Position numbers and translations under genes: made by a program. 64,000 nt of DNA from positions 1,121,001 through 1,185,000 of the forward strand of contig NC_092680.1 of the NCBI RefSeq assembly GCF_964355755.1. The letters are read 5' to 3'. Source of the stretch: Antedon mediterranea (taxonomy: Eukaryota > Echinodermata > Crinoidea > Comatulida > Antedonidae). Positions 54,915 to 64,000 of the stretch are shown here, piece after piece. Within the stretch, counting starts at the first letter, position 1. Every line of letters begins with the position of its first letter. The notes beneath the pieces are model-generated. The model saw nothing but the letters and a program-made list of their open reading frames with translations. It was not told where the DNA came from and did not search any database.

Positions 54915-55400
54915 ATTATACAGCGTGCGGCAGCTCAATTATTACAACGTGCGGCAGCTCAGTTATTACAACGTGCGGAAGCTAAGTTATTACATCGTGC
55001 GGCAGCTCAATTATTACAACGTGCGGCAGCTCAATTATTACAACGTGCGGCAGCTCAATTATTACAACGTGCGGCAGCTCAATTATTACAACGTGCGGCA
55101 GCTCAATTATTACAACGTGCGGCAGCTCAATTATTACAACATGCGGCAGCTCAATTATTATTACAACGTGCGGAAGCTCAGTTATTACAACGTGCGGAAG
55201 CTCAGTTATTACATCGTGCGGCAGTTCAGTTATTACAACGTGCGGCAGCTCAATTATTACAACGTGCGGCAGTTCAGTTATTACAACGTGCGGCAGCTCA
55301 ATTATTACAACGTGCGGCAGTTCAGTTATTACAAAGTGCATGCGTCCAGCTCATATATTACAACGTGCGGCAGCTCAGTTATTACAAAGTGCGACAGCTA
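54915..55400. repeat. 24-bp minisatellite, about 20 copies
   Basis: The unit is CAACGTGCGGCAGCTCAATT plus ATTA, with GGAAGC and GCAGTTCAGT variants. It is a multiple of three without stops, so it gives long periodic frames on both strands (AAAQLLQR and RQLNYYNV on plus). It has no flanking gene structure and I treat it as non-coding. Confidence 0.9.
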
Positions 55401-55739
55401 AATTATTACGAAGTGCTTTTTTTATCGTGTTATTTTTTAAAAGATGTACCTTGATACTAAAGTATTATTAAGCATGTCACTGATTTAAAAGTGTATATCC
55501 ATATTTAATAATAATTCCTGTGTTTAAATCTGTTGATTCTTGTAGAGCAGCCTGTCCAGGGAAGCGTAATATAACTGTACTCTTTAACGGATGACAAAGC
55601 GAGAAAAATACATACATTCAACCTAAATAATTGAACTCCAACGCATACATTTATCTTTTTATCAGCCATTAAAACTTTTGTGAAATTGTATAATAGAGTA
55701 ACTTGTTTGACCTTCAAATAAAATGCACGTTTAGATGTG

Positions 55740-55856
55740 TACAGCCAATCAAAGGCAGCCATTTCAGGTGTCCAGAAATCGACAATGCCCACAAAAAGCC
55801 ACATCGTCATCGGAAATTGTTAGTAGTGGAAAGTCGGTCGATCACTAGAGTAAGAC
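55740..55856 (+). other. 5' non-coding exon of peptide gene copy 2
   Basis: Duplicate of the segment ending at 52886, with donor AGAC/GTAAGTTT at 55856. Confidence 0.45.
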
Positions 55857-56202
55857 GTAAGTTTTTAAATTTTATATACATTCTCTTTAACATGCCGAGC
55901 AGTGATCATTTAGTTTAGTTCATATTACCATTTTAGTTTTTGAAGATTAATTTACTTAATTAGGTATATTTTACAGATGTCAAAGTTCCGGTCTTTTATT
56001 GTTTGATGGTTTGCATGGCGAAATAAAATGTTAATATAGTTTGTGGTACACCACGTTTATTAGGTCTGAAAAGAACTGTTGAGTTTCTCGACGTTTCGAT
56101 CAATACGCGTTGATCAAAAGTTCTTTTATGTTTAGGGTATTGGAGCTTTACAGTTGTTTCAACAGCATTTCTCCATTTATTAGGTACACAGTACTACTAC
56201 AG

Positions 56203-56710
56203 GATACTTCAACCTAAATTATCCATCATGAATAAATCGTTGGTCTGTGTTGCTGTTCTGCTGATACTGTCAGTGGTTGTTACGTCAACTGAAGGCTTGG
56301 CAGACATCGAGGTAGTATTATTATTTTTTGTAATATTAATAAATGAGTTTTATTTATTTCCATTATAATGAAGGATAGCTAGACGTGGAAAAAATTGACG
56401 CACGCGCACCCTTCAAACCACGTGATCAACTCGCGAAGTGCTTGTTGGGTGTAAATAATAATAAATTTGGTTACACTGAAAAATAAGGCTTATAGTTAGT
56501 AGTTCCAATGACCAGTAGACCAGTTAGTCTACGAAGCGATTTTTCTTATCAGAACTACTGAACTACTATATATATATATATTTTTCTTAGAACAATGCGA
56601 TGAATGCCATAAATGACAACAACGTCTATGAAGGGGCTAACAAGTTCCGGGGAAGAAGATTACTGAGTATAAATAGACGTCGACGAAGCGGAAAAAAGAC
56701 GGGTCTCTAG
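56203..56710 (+). CDS. Secreted cationic peptide precursor, copy 2
   Basis: Exon 56203-56311 (ATG at 56228, donor GAG/GTAGTATT) and exon 56591-56710 (acceptor TTTTTCTTAG, stop TAG). The signal peptide and spacer are identical to copy 1. The basic end differs: GANKFRGRRLLSINRRRRSG in place of GAIKFRGRRLLSILRRRRSG, i.e. Ile to Asn and Leu to Asn, giving 67 residues. The first coding exon is near-identical at the DNA level, so the duplication is recent. All amino-acid changes fall in the presumed mature peptide. Intron length is shorter than in copy 1 (about 279 against 556 nt). Confidence 0.8.
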
Positions 56711-57385
56711 AATATAACATCACTAGATATCAGAACAAAATATCCAATATTTACTTCATGATAATGACAATAGTTGGTGTGGTTTATCAGCTTATAATAT
56801 AATAATGGTCTTAATAGTGTTAAGTTTTGTCTAAACGTGTCGCGTAAATTCTTTCTTCATTTAATAATATAAATGGTTGCCATTATACGAACTCTTTATC
56901 CTATTTTATTTTATATCATGCATATAAATGACAATAATAATGATTTTTGAAAGCTTTGTTCTCTATTTCTTGTGTATGTAACACTTTTCAACTTTCAACC
57001 GCACATTGATTATTTACATATTATGATGTTTTGTTAATTGATTTTCATAATTGATCAACAATAAACACTAGTCCAGCAAACTCAGCTTTTTATTATAGTT
57101 TTATGTTCTATCTCAAATTCTTGCCAGGACGGTCGCACGTAACTTTACGACTGTATTAGGCATCATTATGACGTTGTCAGGATTTGAAATTGACTAAATA
57201 TATACTTTACTACGAATTAAATACGACATGAAAAATACGATTTTGTTATGGTATATTATTGTACGATGTAATTCTGGGCGCACTACGACGGACCCCGATT
57301 GACCGACAATGAACATTGGTGTACGATACCATTACGAATCGTAGCAAAAGTTGTGAACGTGGGAAAGAGGCATCACATGTGCTGT
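56711..57385. other. 3' flank of peptide gene copy 2
   Basis: Begins with sequence homologous to the copy 1 flank (AATATAACATCACTAGATAT and GGTGTGGTTTATCAGC). No other gene. The open frames at 57246-57753 lie on MITE sequence. Confidence 0.45.
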
Positions 57386-57388
57386 TTA

Positions 57389-57540
57389 AAGCGTGGTTCC
57401 CACTTAGAACGCAACGCAATGCAGCGACGTATCGACGCAATGTGCTGTATTGCGTAATCACATGTGGGAACCGACGACGCAAAACAGTGCTGGAAACATT
57501 GCAGGTTTTAATTTCACTGCGTCAATACGTCGTTGTAACA
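57389..57540. mobile_element. MITE family 2 copy
   Basis: GCGTGGTTCCCACTTAGAAC at the left, GCGTAATCACATGTGGGAAC inside. The right end is truncated. Followed by (ATGT)n at 57540-57557. Confidence 0.75.
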
Positions 57541-57876
57541 ATGTATGTATGTATGTATTCATCAAGAAACTCCAGGTCGATTGTTGTTGGTAACCGTTGC
57601 TTGATATTATCATATAATAATAATATTAATAATGACGACAGGCGACATCGTATTGCTAAACCCATTCATATGGTCTGCTGGTGCTTTTCAATCAAAAGAA
57701 ACAAAATATTTTTCCTCATTTTAGATAAAATGATTATCGTTGACTTGCAGTAAACCAAGGAACAATCAACATTTTGTATTGAATATCCTAGCTGATTATT
57801 TCTATAAATAACCTTTATATTTTCAACGAGGTATATAATAACAATGATTTTGGCTTGTAAATATCCCCTCCCTCAA

Positions 57877-58037
57877 GCCGATTTTCCACTAGGCGAATTT
57901 GTTCGCGCGAATCGAAGGCGTCAGCTAATACGCATGCGTAGAGAAGGATTTGGAAGACGTAAACATGAATACACATGCGTACAAGCTGGCGCGTTCGATT
58001 CGCGCGAACAAATTCGCCTAGTGGAAAATCGGCTTTA
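57877..58037. mobile_element. Inverted-repeat element with 50-bp arms
   Basis: 57877-57930 (CCGATTTTCCACTAGGCGAA and onward) and 57985-58037 are near-perfect inverted copies with a 50-60-bp loop. The ends include AAGCC / GGCTT, and a MITE family 2 fragment abuts at 58034-58108. Confidence 0.8.
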
Positions 58038-58109
58038 AGCGTGGTTCTAGAACGCAACGCAACGACGTATTGACGCAAAGTGATGTATTGCGTAATCACA
58101 AGTGGGGCG

Positions 58110-58970
58110 TTTCATATACGTATAGTAGTTTAAGTAGATACGTACGTAATACGTATACCATTCTCACTCCTGAGGAGGATCAAAGCATATTGATCGCAAC
58201 GTCGATAAACTCAATAGTTCTTTTCATAACTAATACACGTGGTGTACCGCAAACTTTATATCAACATTTGATTTCGCCATGCAAACCTTCAAACAATATA
58301 ATACTACTTTGAGCTTGTAAACAAAAATCGAAAGGTCGAATGGTGGCTAACATAAAAAAAACAATAAATACAGACTTGGGGCAAGTCTATAGTATACGTC
58401 ATGTAAATGTAAACGTTGGACAAAACGTAAAATCGGTATAAAAATCTAAATTTGTTGGATGGAAGAGGATCTCGCTGTGAGTTAAAACTCTCAAGGTTCG
58501 AATACAGGGAGATTATTTAATACAAGCAACATATTAGTTCCGTGCTATTCTCACAAGATCCTAAGCTCATAATTCAAAATTGGATTATATAATATTTCAA
58601 CATAATATTTAATAATAAACACGGTTTAACTGATTATTAATTGGAATTTTATTGTGTATCCAAAAACTAATACCGCCTTTTGTAAAATAATACCACTGAT
58701 CTATTCAGTCAAGAAGATTACACACATATTTTGCCATACAGACTTACAATTCCGTAACACGTCATACTCGATTCGGTACACAGAATATGAAGGGCCCACA
58801 CTATTATACGAGACGTATATTATTATCATTAAAACGAATATAATTGAAATGAATTACGCCTATAATTTACAAATATTTCATACATAATAATAATTGCGAG
58901 AAATAATAATACAATGATTTCTTTCCCACTTATTATAAACCTAAGAAGCATTGTGAGCATAATGAGACTC
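58110..58970. other. Intergenic, nothing supported
   Basis: AT-rich sequence with short unsupported frames on both strands. Confidence 0.4.
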
Positions 58971-58975
58971 ATGCA

Positions 58976-59272
58976 TCAGCAGGTGATTGCGAAAAACGAT
59001 TTCGAATAAGCAAGTTGGTCTACAGGTTCACTATTTCTACTATACCGCCGAAAACTCTCGTCCGGATTCTGCGCTCGTTGAATCATCTTTCGATTGTTGT
59101 ATTCACGTCGCCTAGCAAAACTGTTTATACATGTGCGTTTGTTATAGTCAGTGCGCGCGCCGCGGCGGCGTGTGTAAACTCCGCCGGAGTTATTTAACTG
59201 CAGCGTGCGAAACAAGCCGATACAAACGAAAAGCTCCGATAAACTATACTTATCGATCTTATTTTCGATCAT
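58976..59272 (-). CDS. Unassigned 98-codon open frame, doubtful
   Basis: A minus-strand frame in a locally CpG-rich segment (59150-59190 has GCGCGCGCCGCGGCGGCG). It encodes RRREYNNRKMIQRAQNPDES and similar polar sequence with no recognisable domain. It could be an exon or chance. The neighbouring MITE family 2 copy (59274-59400) overlaps its upstream end, which argues against a gene. Confidence 0.15.
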   Translation of the reverse strand: MIENKIDKYSLSELFVCIGLFRTLQLNNSGGVYTRRRGARTDYNKRTCINSFARRREYNNRKMIQRAQNPDESFRRYSRNSEPVDQLAYSKSFFAITC

Positions 59273-59273
59273 T

Positions 59274-59400
59274 TAAGCTCGGTTCCCACTTGGACGCAAC
59301 ACAAGGACGTACACGCACCGCAAGCAATTCAATCACGACGCAATACATAACTCGAATTGTCGATTGTGATTGGTCAACCCACTTACATTGCGCCCAATCC
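59274..59400. mobile_element. MITE family 2 copy, diverged
   Basis: GCTCGGTTCCCACTTGGACG at the left, with a GACGCAATACATAACTCG interior. The right end is unclear. Confidence 0.55.
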
Positions 59401-59861
59401 GGGGCCCAATCTTTACGGTACGTATCGGACAGAATAATGTGAAACAAAACTATCTGAAGAAAAAATGAAAAAATATGCTGTGTAACTTACAAGTAAAGGG
59501 CTGCATGCTAATTCGTTGTTTGGGGATTTTAATAAAATTACTTAAATCTAAACCTAACCAATAAGTATTCATAAATATATTCATATACATAATAATTCGG
59601 ACTACCTCATAAGTATACAACTGTAATTGTATTAATCAAATATATTTCGATAATTCGTAAATCCCTACAGTCGCCTCTAACTGCATTATAATGCCAACTT
59701 TGTATGGATTATATAAATACAGTAAATATTCAAATACGTTATATTCCACAATAGACAAATAAATCTAACAATTCACTGATCAACTTTAAGTACGAAAAGT
59801 ATAATACATACTTCTACCAACAGTTGGCTTCGTTAGTTACGTCAAACAATTGAATCCTAAA

Positions 59862-60002
59862 CCGCTGTCTACACTATCAAATTTTATGTGAAAAAAAATT
59901 GTGATGTGCCCATATATGGACATTTTTGGGAATATCGCTACCATATTTGGGCACATCACACTTTCTTGTCAAACTAGTTTGATAGTGTAGACAGAGCTTA
60001 AC
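59862..60002. mobile_element. MITE family 1 copy, well preserved
   Basis: Ends GCTGTCTACACTATCAAATT and TTTGATAGTGTAGACAGAGC. Core GTGATGTGCCCATATATGGA and TACCATATTTGGGCACATCA. Confidence 0.9.
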
Positions 60003-60004
60003 AT

Positions 60005-60990
60005 GAAGGCGTGCATTATATATTTCGTACTCAAAATAACATATCAGACTTTAATTTGTTTAAGCATGTACAGAAAAAACACACACGCAGTTATGCGGAA
60101 AACAGTAATTAATATCAATATGGATACATATTGTTGTAAAAAAACGAAAATTAAATATTGATATTTCATGTTTTATGGCTTAAAATAATCATTTCTCAAC
60201 TAGAAAAATGTGTATTTGTTAACATGCTGTATGTGTCACATGATAATTGTATACTAATATACAACATTTGTTTCTTGGTTAATATCGTTAAATTTACTCG
60301 GATTCTGCCAATACAAGACGGGGAATGTACGAATTCAAAATACAGTTTTCCTGGTATTTAATACAATACTGAACAATGGTTAATATACATACTGCTGTAT
60401 GTTACACTTATGATTGGTAGCGTGGGACCAGACATTCTCTGGTGGCACAACACCAATCATCAACCCACACCATTTGAACAAAATAAGCCTGTTTGCTTCG
60501 TTACCAATACATAGGAAACAAGATAATTTGGTGGATTTGATCACAGTATCTCGGTATGATGAACAAATACTGAATACGGTGTCACACATGTTATCACATG
60601 TGGTTTCTATATAATGGAAGGTTGACACTTTAGTTTAAGGTCTATGGTACAGGCATCACATGTGACTTCAGTATTGTATAATCTTCCTAAAATCGTTACA
60701 GATACTGTACCGAGAATCAACTGAATTACAAACTTGGTTGCTTAAAATTGTATGTAGGCATAATGTTTATTATGTGACAATAAAGCATGTCTATGTCTAA
60801 TACACAATTTTGCATATTGTGATGTTATCAAAAATATATAAACAATCAAAAAACTAAGAAATTTATTGTATAAAAGCAATTGCAATATTTTAATGTTACC
60901 TAATTTAATATAATTTATACTACATATTCAATTGTAAAGAAATATTAACAAATAAAGTCATACAAAGGGAGAAAGAAATGTATTTCTAAC
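60005..60990. other. Intergenic, two overlapping open frames without support
   Basis: Frames at 60380-60628 (minus) and 60414-60614 (plus) overlap and neither shows a recognisable domain or splice sites. AATAAAG at 60779-60785 on the plus strand could be a poly(A) signal. Confidence 0.35.
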
Positions 60991-60995
60991 ATTCT

Positions 60996-61183
60996 TAAGC
61001 GTGGTTCCCACTAGAACGCAACACAAAGTGCTGTATTGCGTAATCACAAGTGGAAACCGACGACGCAACAGTGATGCAAACATCGCAGGTTTGATTTCAC
61101 GCAGGCGGGGGGAAAACACAATTATTGGAAGAGCATTTTCTTACGTTGCCTAGGTTGCGTCGCTAGTGGGAATCAAGCTTTAG
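60996..61183. mobile_element. MITE family 2 copy, near full length
   Basis: Ends GCGTGGTTCCCACTAGAACG and CTAGTGGGAATCAAGCTTTA, internal GCGTAATCACAAGTGG. A more diverged relative follows at 61207-61367. Confidence 0.85.
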
Positions 61184-61369
61184 TCTCAGTAGCATGTAAT
61201 GATACTGCTATACTTTAACACCTGGTTCCATGCAATTCAATGATGTAGGCACAATGCAAGCGAGTTTGACCAATTGACCATTGTGATATGATGATGATAC
61301 ATTTGTGTCGTAATTAGTCAAACTATCACGCTTGACTTACTGCGTTTCACGGGAATCAAGCTTTGACCC

Positions 61370-63070
61370 CATATATTTGTGAATTAATTTAATATTAATT
61401 TAATGTATTTAATAATTTATTTTTATTTATTTATTTTTTAACCTGGGTTAATAATTACTTTTTACATATTTTAAACGGTTATCCACCATTCGTAACTGCT
61501 ATAACATTAACATCTTATATAAGTACAATAAGTTCACTTCATTGAATTGTAAATCATATTTTTATAAAACACCATCATATCCATCTATTCATTATATAAA
61601 GTAACAAATTGTTTAATACTTTGGAATGACAATACACACACAACTTAATGGAAATATAGATGTAACAAAAAATGAACTTGTAAGTAAAGTTAAATTTGAG
61701 CAGAATTCAATTTCAAGATGTGTTTAGGCAAGTTATTAACCTGTGTGACATCTAACAGAGTTGCCGATAATTGTTCCACGAGGTAAACTTACCCGAACCA
61801 TTTATCTCACAGATAATCAAAACAAAATAACATTTAGTTGAAATTGTTCGTTCTAAATTTTCACCTTTTCAAAATACTATTTATGGGACAGGGACATATG
61901 TAAATATTTATAAACATTCACTAAAAATACAGACCAACACAAATGTATATAGGAATGACAAAATGGAATTTATCATGACGGATAAAATAAAATGATATTG
62001 TTGATGGGAAACTATTAGCGACCCTTTCGGTTTGTTTTGGGATGGTATATACGAAAGATCAATAAATACATGTGTATAATAAGCCCAGTACAGTCAAACC
62101 TCCTAATACCACACTACCTGAAAACCGTAAACTATCCAAAAACTAACTTGGGATACAAAAGGTACCAAATTCTTTTTCATTAAAAACACATTCAGAACAT
62201 ATTATTAGGCCAGCTGAAGGAGTTGCAGTATTGGGAGAGTTCAGTGTATACACCGTTCTGTTCATTATCAAAACTCTATTTGTTCAATGTAACGTTTGTC
62301 CTTTCTCTACCGTCCCAAAACAAAAGTTCGGGAAGACATGAAAAATAGGTCGCATTTGCTAATTCACCAACAACATCTTATGAGAAATCGCTCAGGGTAA
62401 ACTACCACAATTACGAATATTGAACTGTGCTAATCTCAAATTGTTTTTACAATTACTATCTTTACATTTATTGAAAACAGAACAAATAAACTGTTTTTCA
62501 ATTTCAAAATCCACACACAATTCTAATCTAAATTTTATACAGTTATTCCTAAAAGAATTCTACAAAACAAATCAAAGTTAAAAGGAATGTTTTTTTCCAT
62601 GAATATTACAAATTTGACACACAGCAATAAAATCTACAAAACATATTTCAAATTAATTATAATTAAAAAATCATATAAAAATTCTAGAAATATCCTTGTA
62701 AAAACCCCTTTGACTTTTGTAGTCGTTAAAATTCTCCCTGATTTTAATCTAGTACAATTTCTTTTAAACATAATTATGAAAACTGTCATTAGCTGCTAGC
62801 TAATACAAGTCTACAATGCAGACAAACTGTTGGCCCGTTATAACCATATAAAGCCTCAAACGATACAAAAACACTGATCAATAATAAGAATGGATAGGGT
62901 AGAGATAATGATTATACACACTGTAGGTATATTGATACATTCTTCAGGTAGTTTAACTCTGACACAGGCACCTTTCATTGCTGTCTGTTCTTACCTTGCA
63001 GGCATCTTTTTCTGCACAGCATCTTGAGGCTAGACTTGCTATATATGCATTCAAGTACGCGTGGAGGTAA
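61370..63070. other. Non-coding, possible 3' UTR of the 63-kb gene
   Basis: AT-rich. 62090-62180 contains AGTACAGTCAAACCTCCTAA, an element-end-like motif. No exon structure seen. Confidence 0.35.
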
Positions 63071-63677
63071 CTAGCACTCTAACATTCCCTTTACCTTTTC
63101 TGGCGTGGTAGAATCACTGAGATGCTTTGTCGTGTACCTGAAAGAACACAAAAAGGAGTTTAATAACCCTCCTGAAAGCAACCCCGGGTAACTATTAAAA
63201 TTATATCTCAGAGATAAGCAATGAAATAATGATTTAAATAAAAAAATTATGATTTTCTTTTTCATTAGTTCATGTTAACAATTGTTATAAATCATTTCCT
63301 ATTAAAGCTCAAACTTTATGTGATGTGTCCATATATGGACATGATGATGTCATATCACTACCATATTTAAGCATATCACTACCATATTTGGGCACATCAC
63401 ACTGTAGATAGAGCTTAATATTTTCTAAATGATTAATTCCTCTACATTACCACAGTAATTTATGAATGTGTAAGATCTTATTAATTCACCTTAGACCATT
63501 GAGTAATCCCTCTACTTTATTTGGGCACATCACACTGTAAAAAGAGCTTAATATTGTCTAAATGATGAATGATAATTTATTAATGTGTAAGATCTTATTA
63601 ATTCACCTTAGTGCATTGAGTAATCCCTCTACTTTAGTGGCTGGTTGATCCTTTAATACTTTGATGCAACTCTTAAT
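63071..63677 (-). CDS. Last two exons of an unidentified gene (5' part outside the window)
   Basis: Exon 63607-63677 (acceptor CATTTTAG, donor CTAAG/GTGAATTA) joins in phase 2 to 63071-63137 (acceptor GTTCTTTCAG, stop TAG). The C-terminal sequence reads IKSCIKVLKDQPATKVEGLL then NALR, and YTTKHLSDSTTPEKVKGMLE then C. It looks helical and soluble. I cannot name the family. The exon 3' end with its donor is partly duplicated at 63480-63510. Confidence 0.55.
63300..63600. repeat. Tandem duplication of about 125 bp including an exon end; MITE family 1 pieces
   Basis: ATGTGTAAGATCTTATTAAT and CACCTTAG..CATTGAGTAATC occur at about 63455-63515 and 63580-63640. MITE family 1 sequence is at 63303-63418, with a truncated right end again at 63520-63556. 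Confidence 0.7.
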
Positions 63678-63679
63678 CT

Positions 63680-64000
63680 AAAATGTTAAAAAGTTCAAAC
63701 CATTAAGAAATGAAGCAAGTTCACTAGTAAGTCTTTAAAATTGATATATTGCCCAAGAACAGCATCAATTGATTACGATATTGATAAAACGATAAAACGA
63801 TGAAGAATGGTTCAATTCAAGAAAATCCCATACAAATAATTCAGAGCATAAAAGTTATTATGTTGACGAAAATGTAGGCGATACGATATTGATAAAACGA
63901 TGAAGAATGATAATAGGTGTTGAGGGAATAAATGTTGATGAAATTGATCCGAAAGAATGGGTGAAAGTGTATGTTGATGATTAGTTGATATATATATTAA
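63680..64000. other. Non-coding edge of window
   Basis: Contains two GATACGATATTGATAAAACG-like repeats (63776, 63881) and no exon that I can support. Probably an intron of the partial gene. Confidence 0.4.

Noticed and set aside
54894-55454. 186-codon AAAQLLQR repeat protein
   Set aside because: It is a 24-bp minisatellite with equally long frames in another register and on the other strand, and it lacks a gene context.
60380-60628. 82-codon minus frame and overlapping plus frame
   Set aside because: They overlap antisense, have no splice sites or domains, and composition is not clearly coding.

Overview
The window is animal nuclear DNA. It is AT-rich and intron-rich, with GT/AG splice sites, tRNA- and 5S-derived SINEs, many short inverted-repeat elements, and no operons. 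The gene content (a receptor tyrosine kinase with fibronectin III and thrombospondin ectodomains, an Ig-domain membrane protein, proteasome beta-2, a cationic secreted peptide pair) and the SINE tails suggest a marine deuterostome invertebrate, probably an echinoderm. That assignment is inference. All gene models were rebuilt by hand from splice sites and codon phase.

Layout: (1) 0.25-1.1 kb, minus: exon of a secreted zinc metallopeptidase-like protein (HEFAH motif). (2) 1.3-5.0 kb: foldback elements and tandem repeats. (3) 5.3-14.8 kb, minus: the 3' part of a single-pass membrane protein with Ig, Cys-rich, beta-sandwich, Ig, FNIII, stalk, TM and a short tail. Every exon junction checks in phase. 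(4) 14.8-31.1 kb: a large repeat field that, read on the same minus strand, is an array of about 107 tandem micro-exon units. Each unit has a 41-nt exon-like core with its own 3' acceptor and GTAAG donor, separated by introns of about 62 nt. The field has four modules, each ending in a distinct 48-nt exon and a second repeat type. (5) 31.6-33.7 kb: signal-peptide-like exon and 5' exon candidates for the same gene. (6) 35.2-43.2 kb, minus: a complete 17-exon receptor tyrosine kinase of about 784 residues. (7) 45.3-48.8 kb, minus: proteasome subunit beta type-2, five exons, 199 residues. (8) 49-53 kb: mostly non-coding with SINE and MITE copies. (9) 53-57 kb, plus: two tandemly duplicated genes for a 66-67-residue secreted cationic peptide. 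(10) 57-63 kb: repeat-rich, no confident gene. (11) 63.0-63.7 kb, minus: last two exons of an unidentified gene.

The exciting candidate is the micro-exon array. It lies between a signal-peptide-like exon and the first Ig exon, so it would supply a short variable segment at or near the mature N-terminus of a receptor-like protein. The 41-nt exons are not multiples of three. In the frame that matches the downstream Ig exon they can be used singly but not chained directly, and the introns between neighbours are very short. Both facts fit mutually exclusive splicing. Against a simple model, many copies in the largest block carry a TAG in that frame. The array could therefore be a hypervariable receptor system, or a runaway tandem expansion of an exon plus intron. 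RNA evidence would decide.
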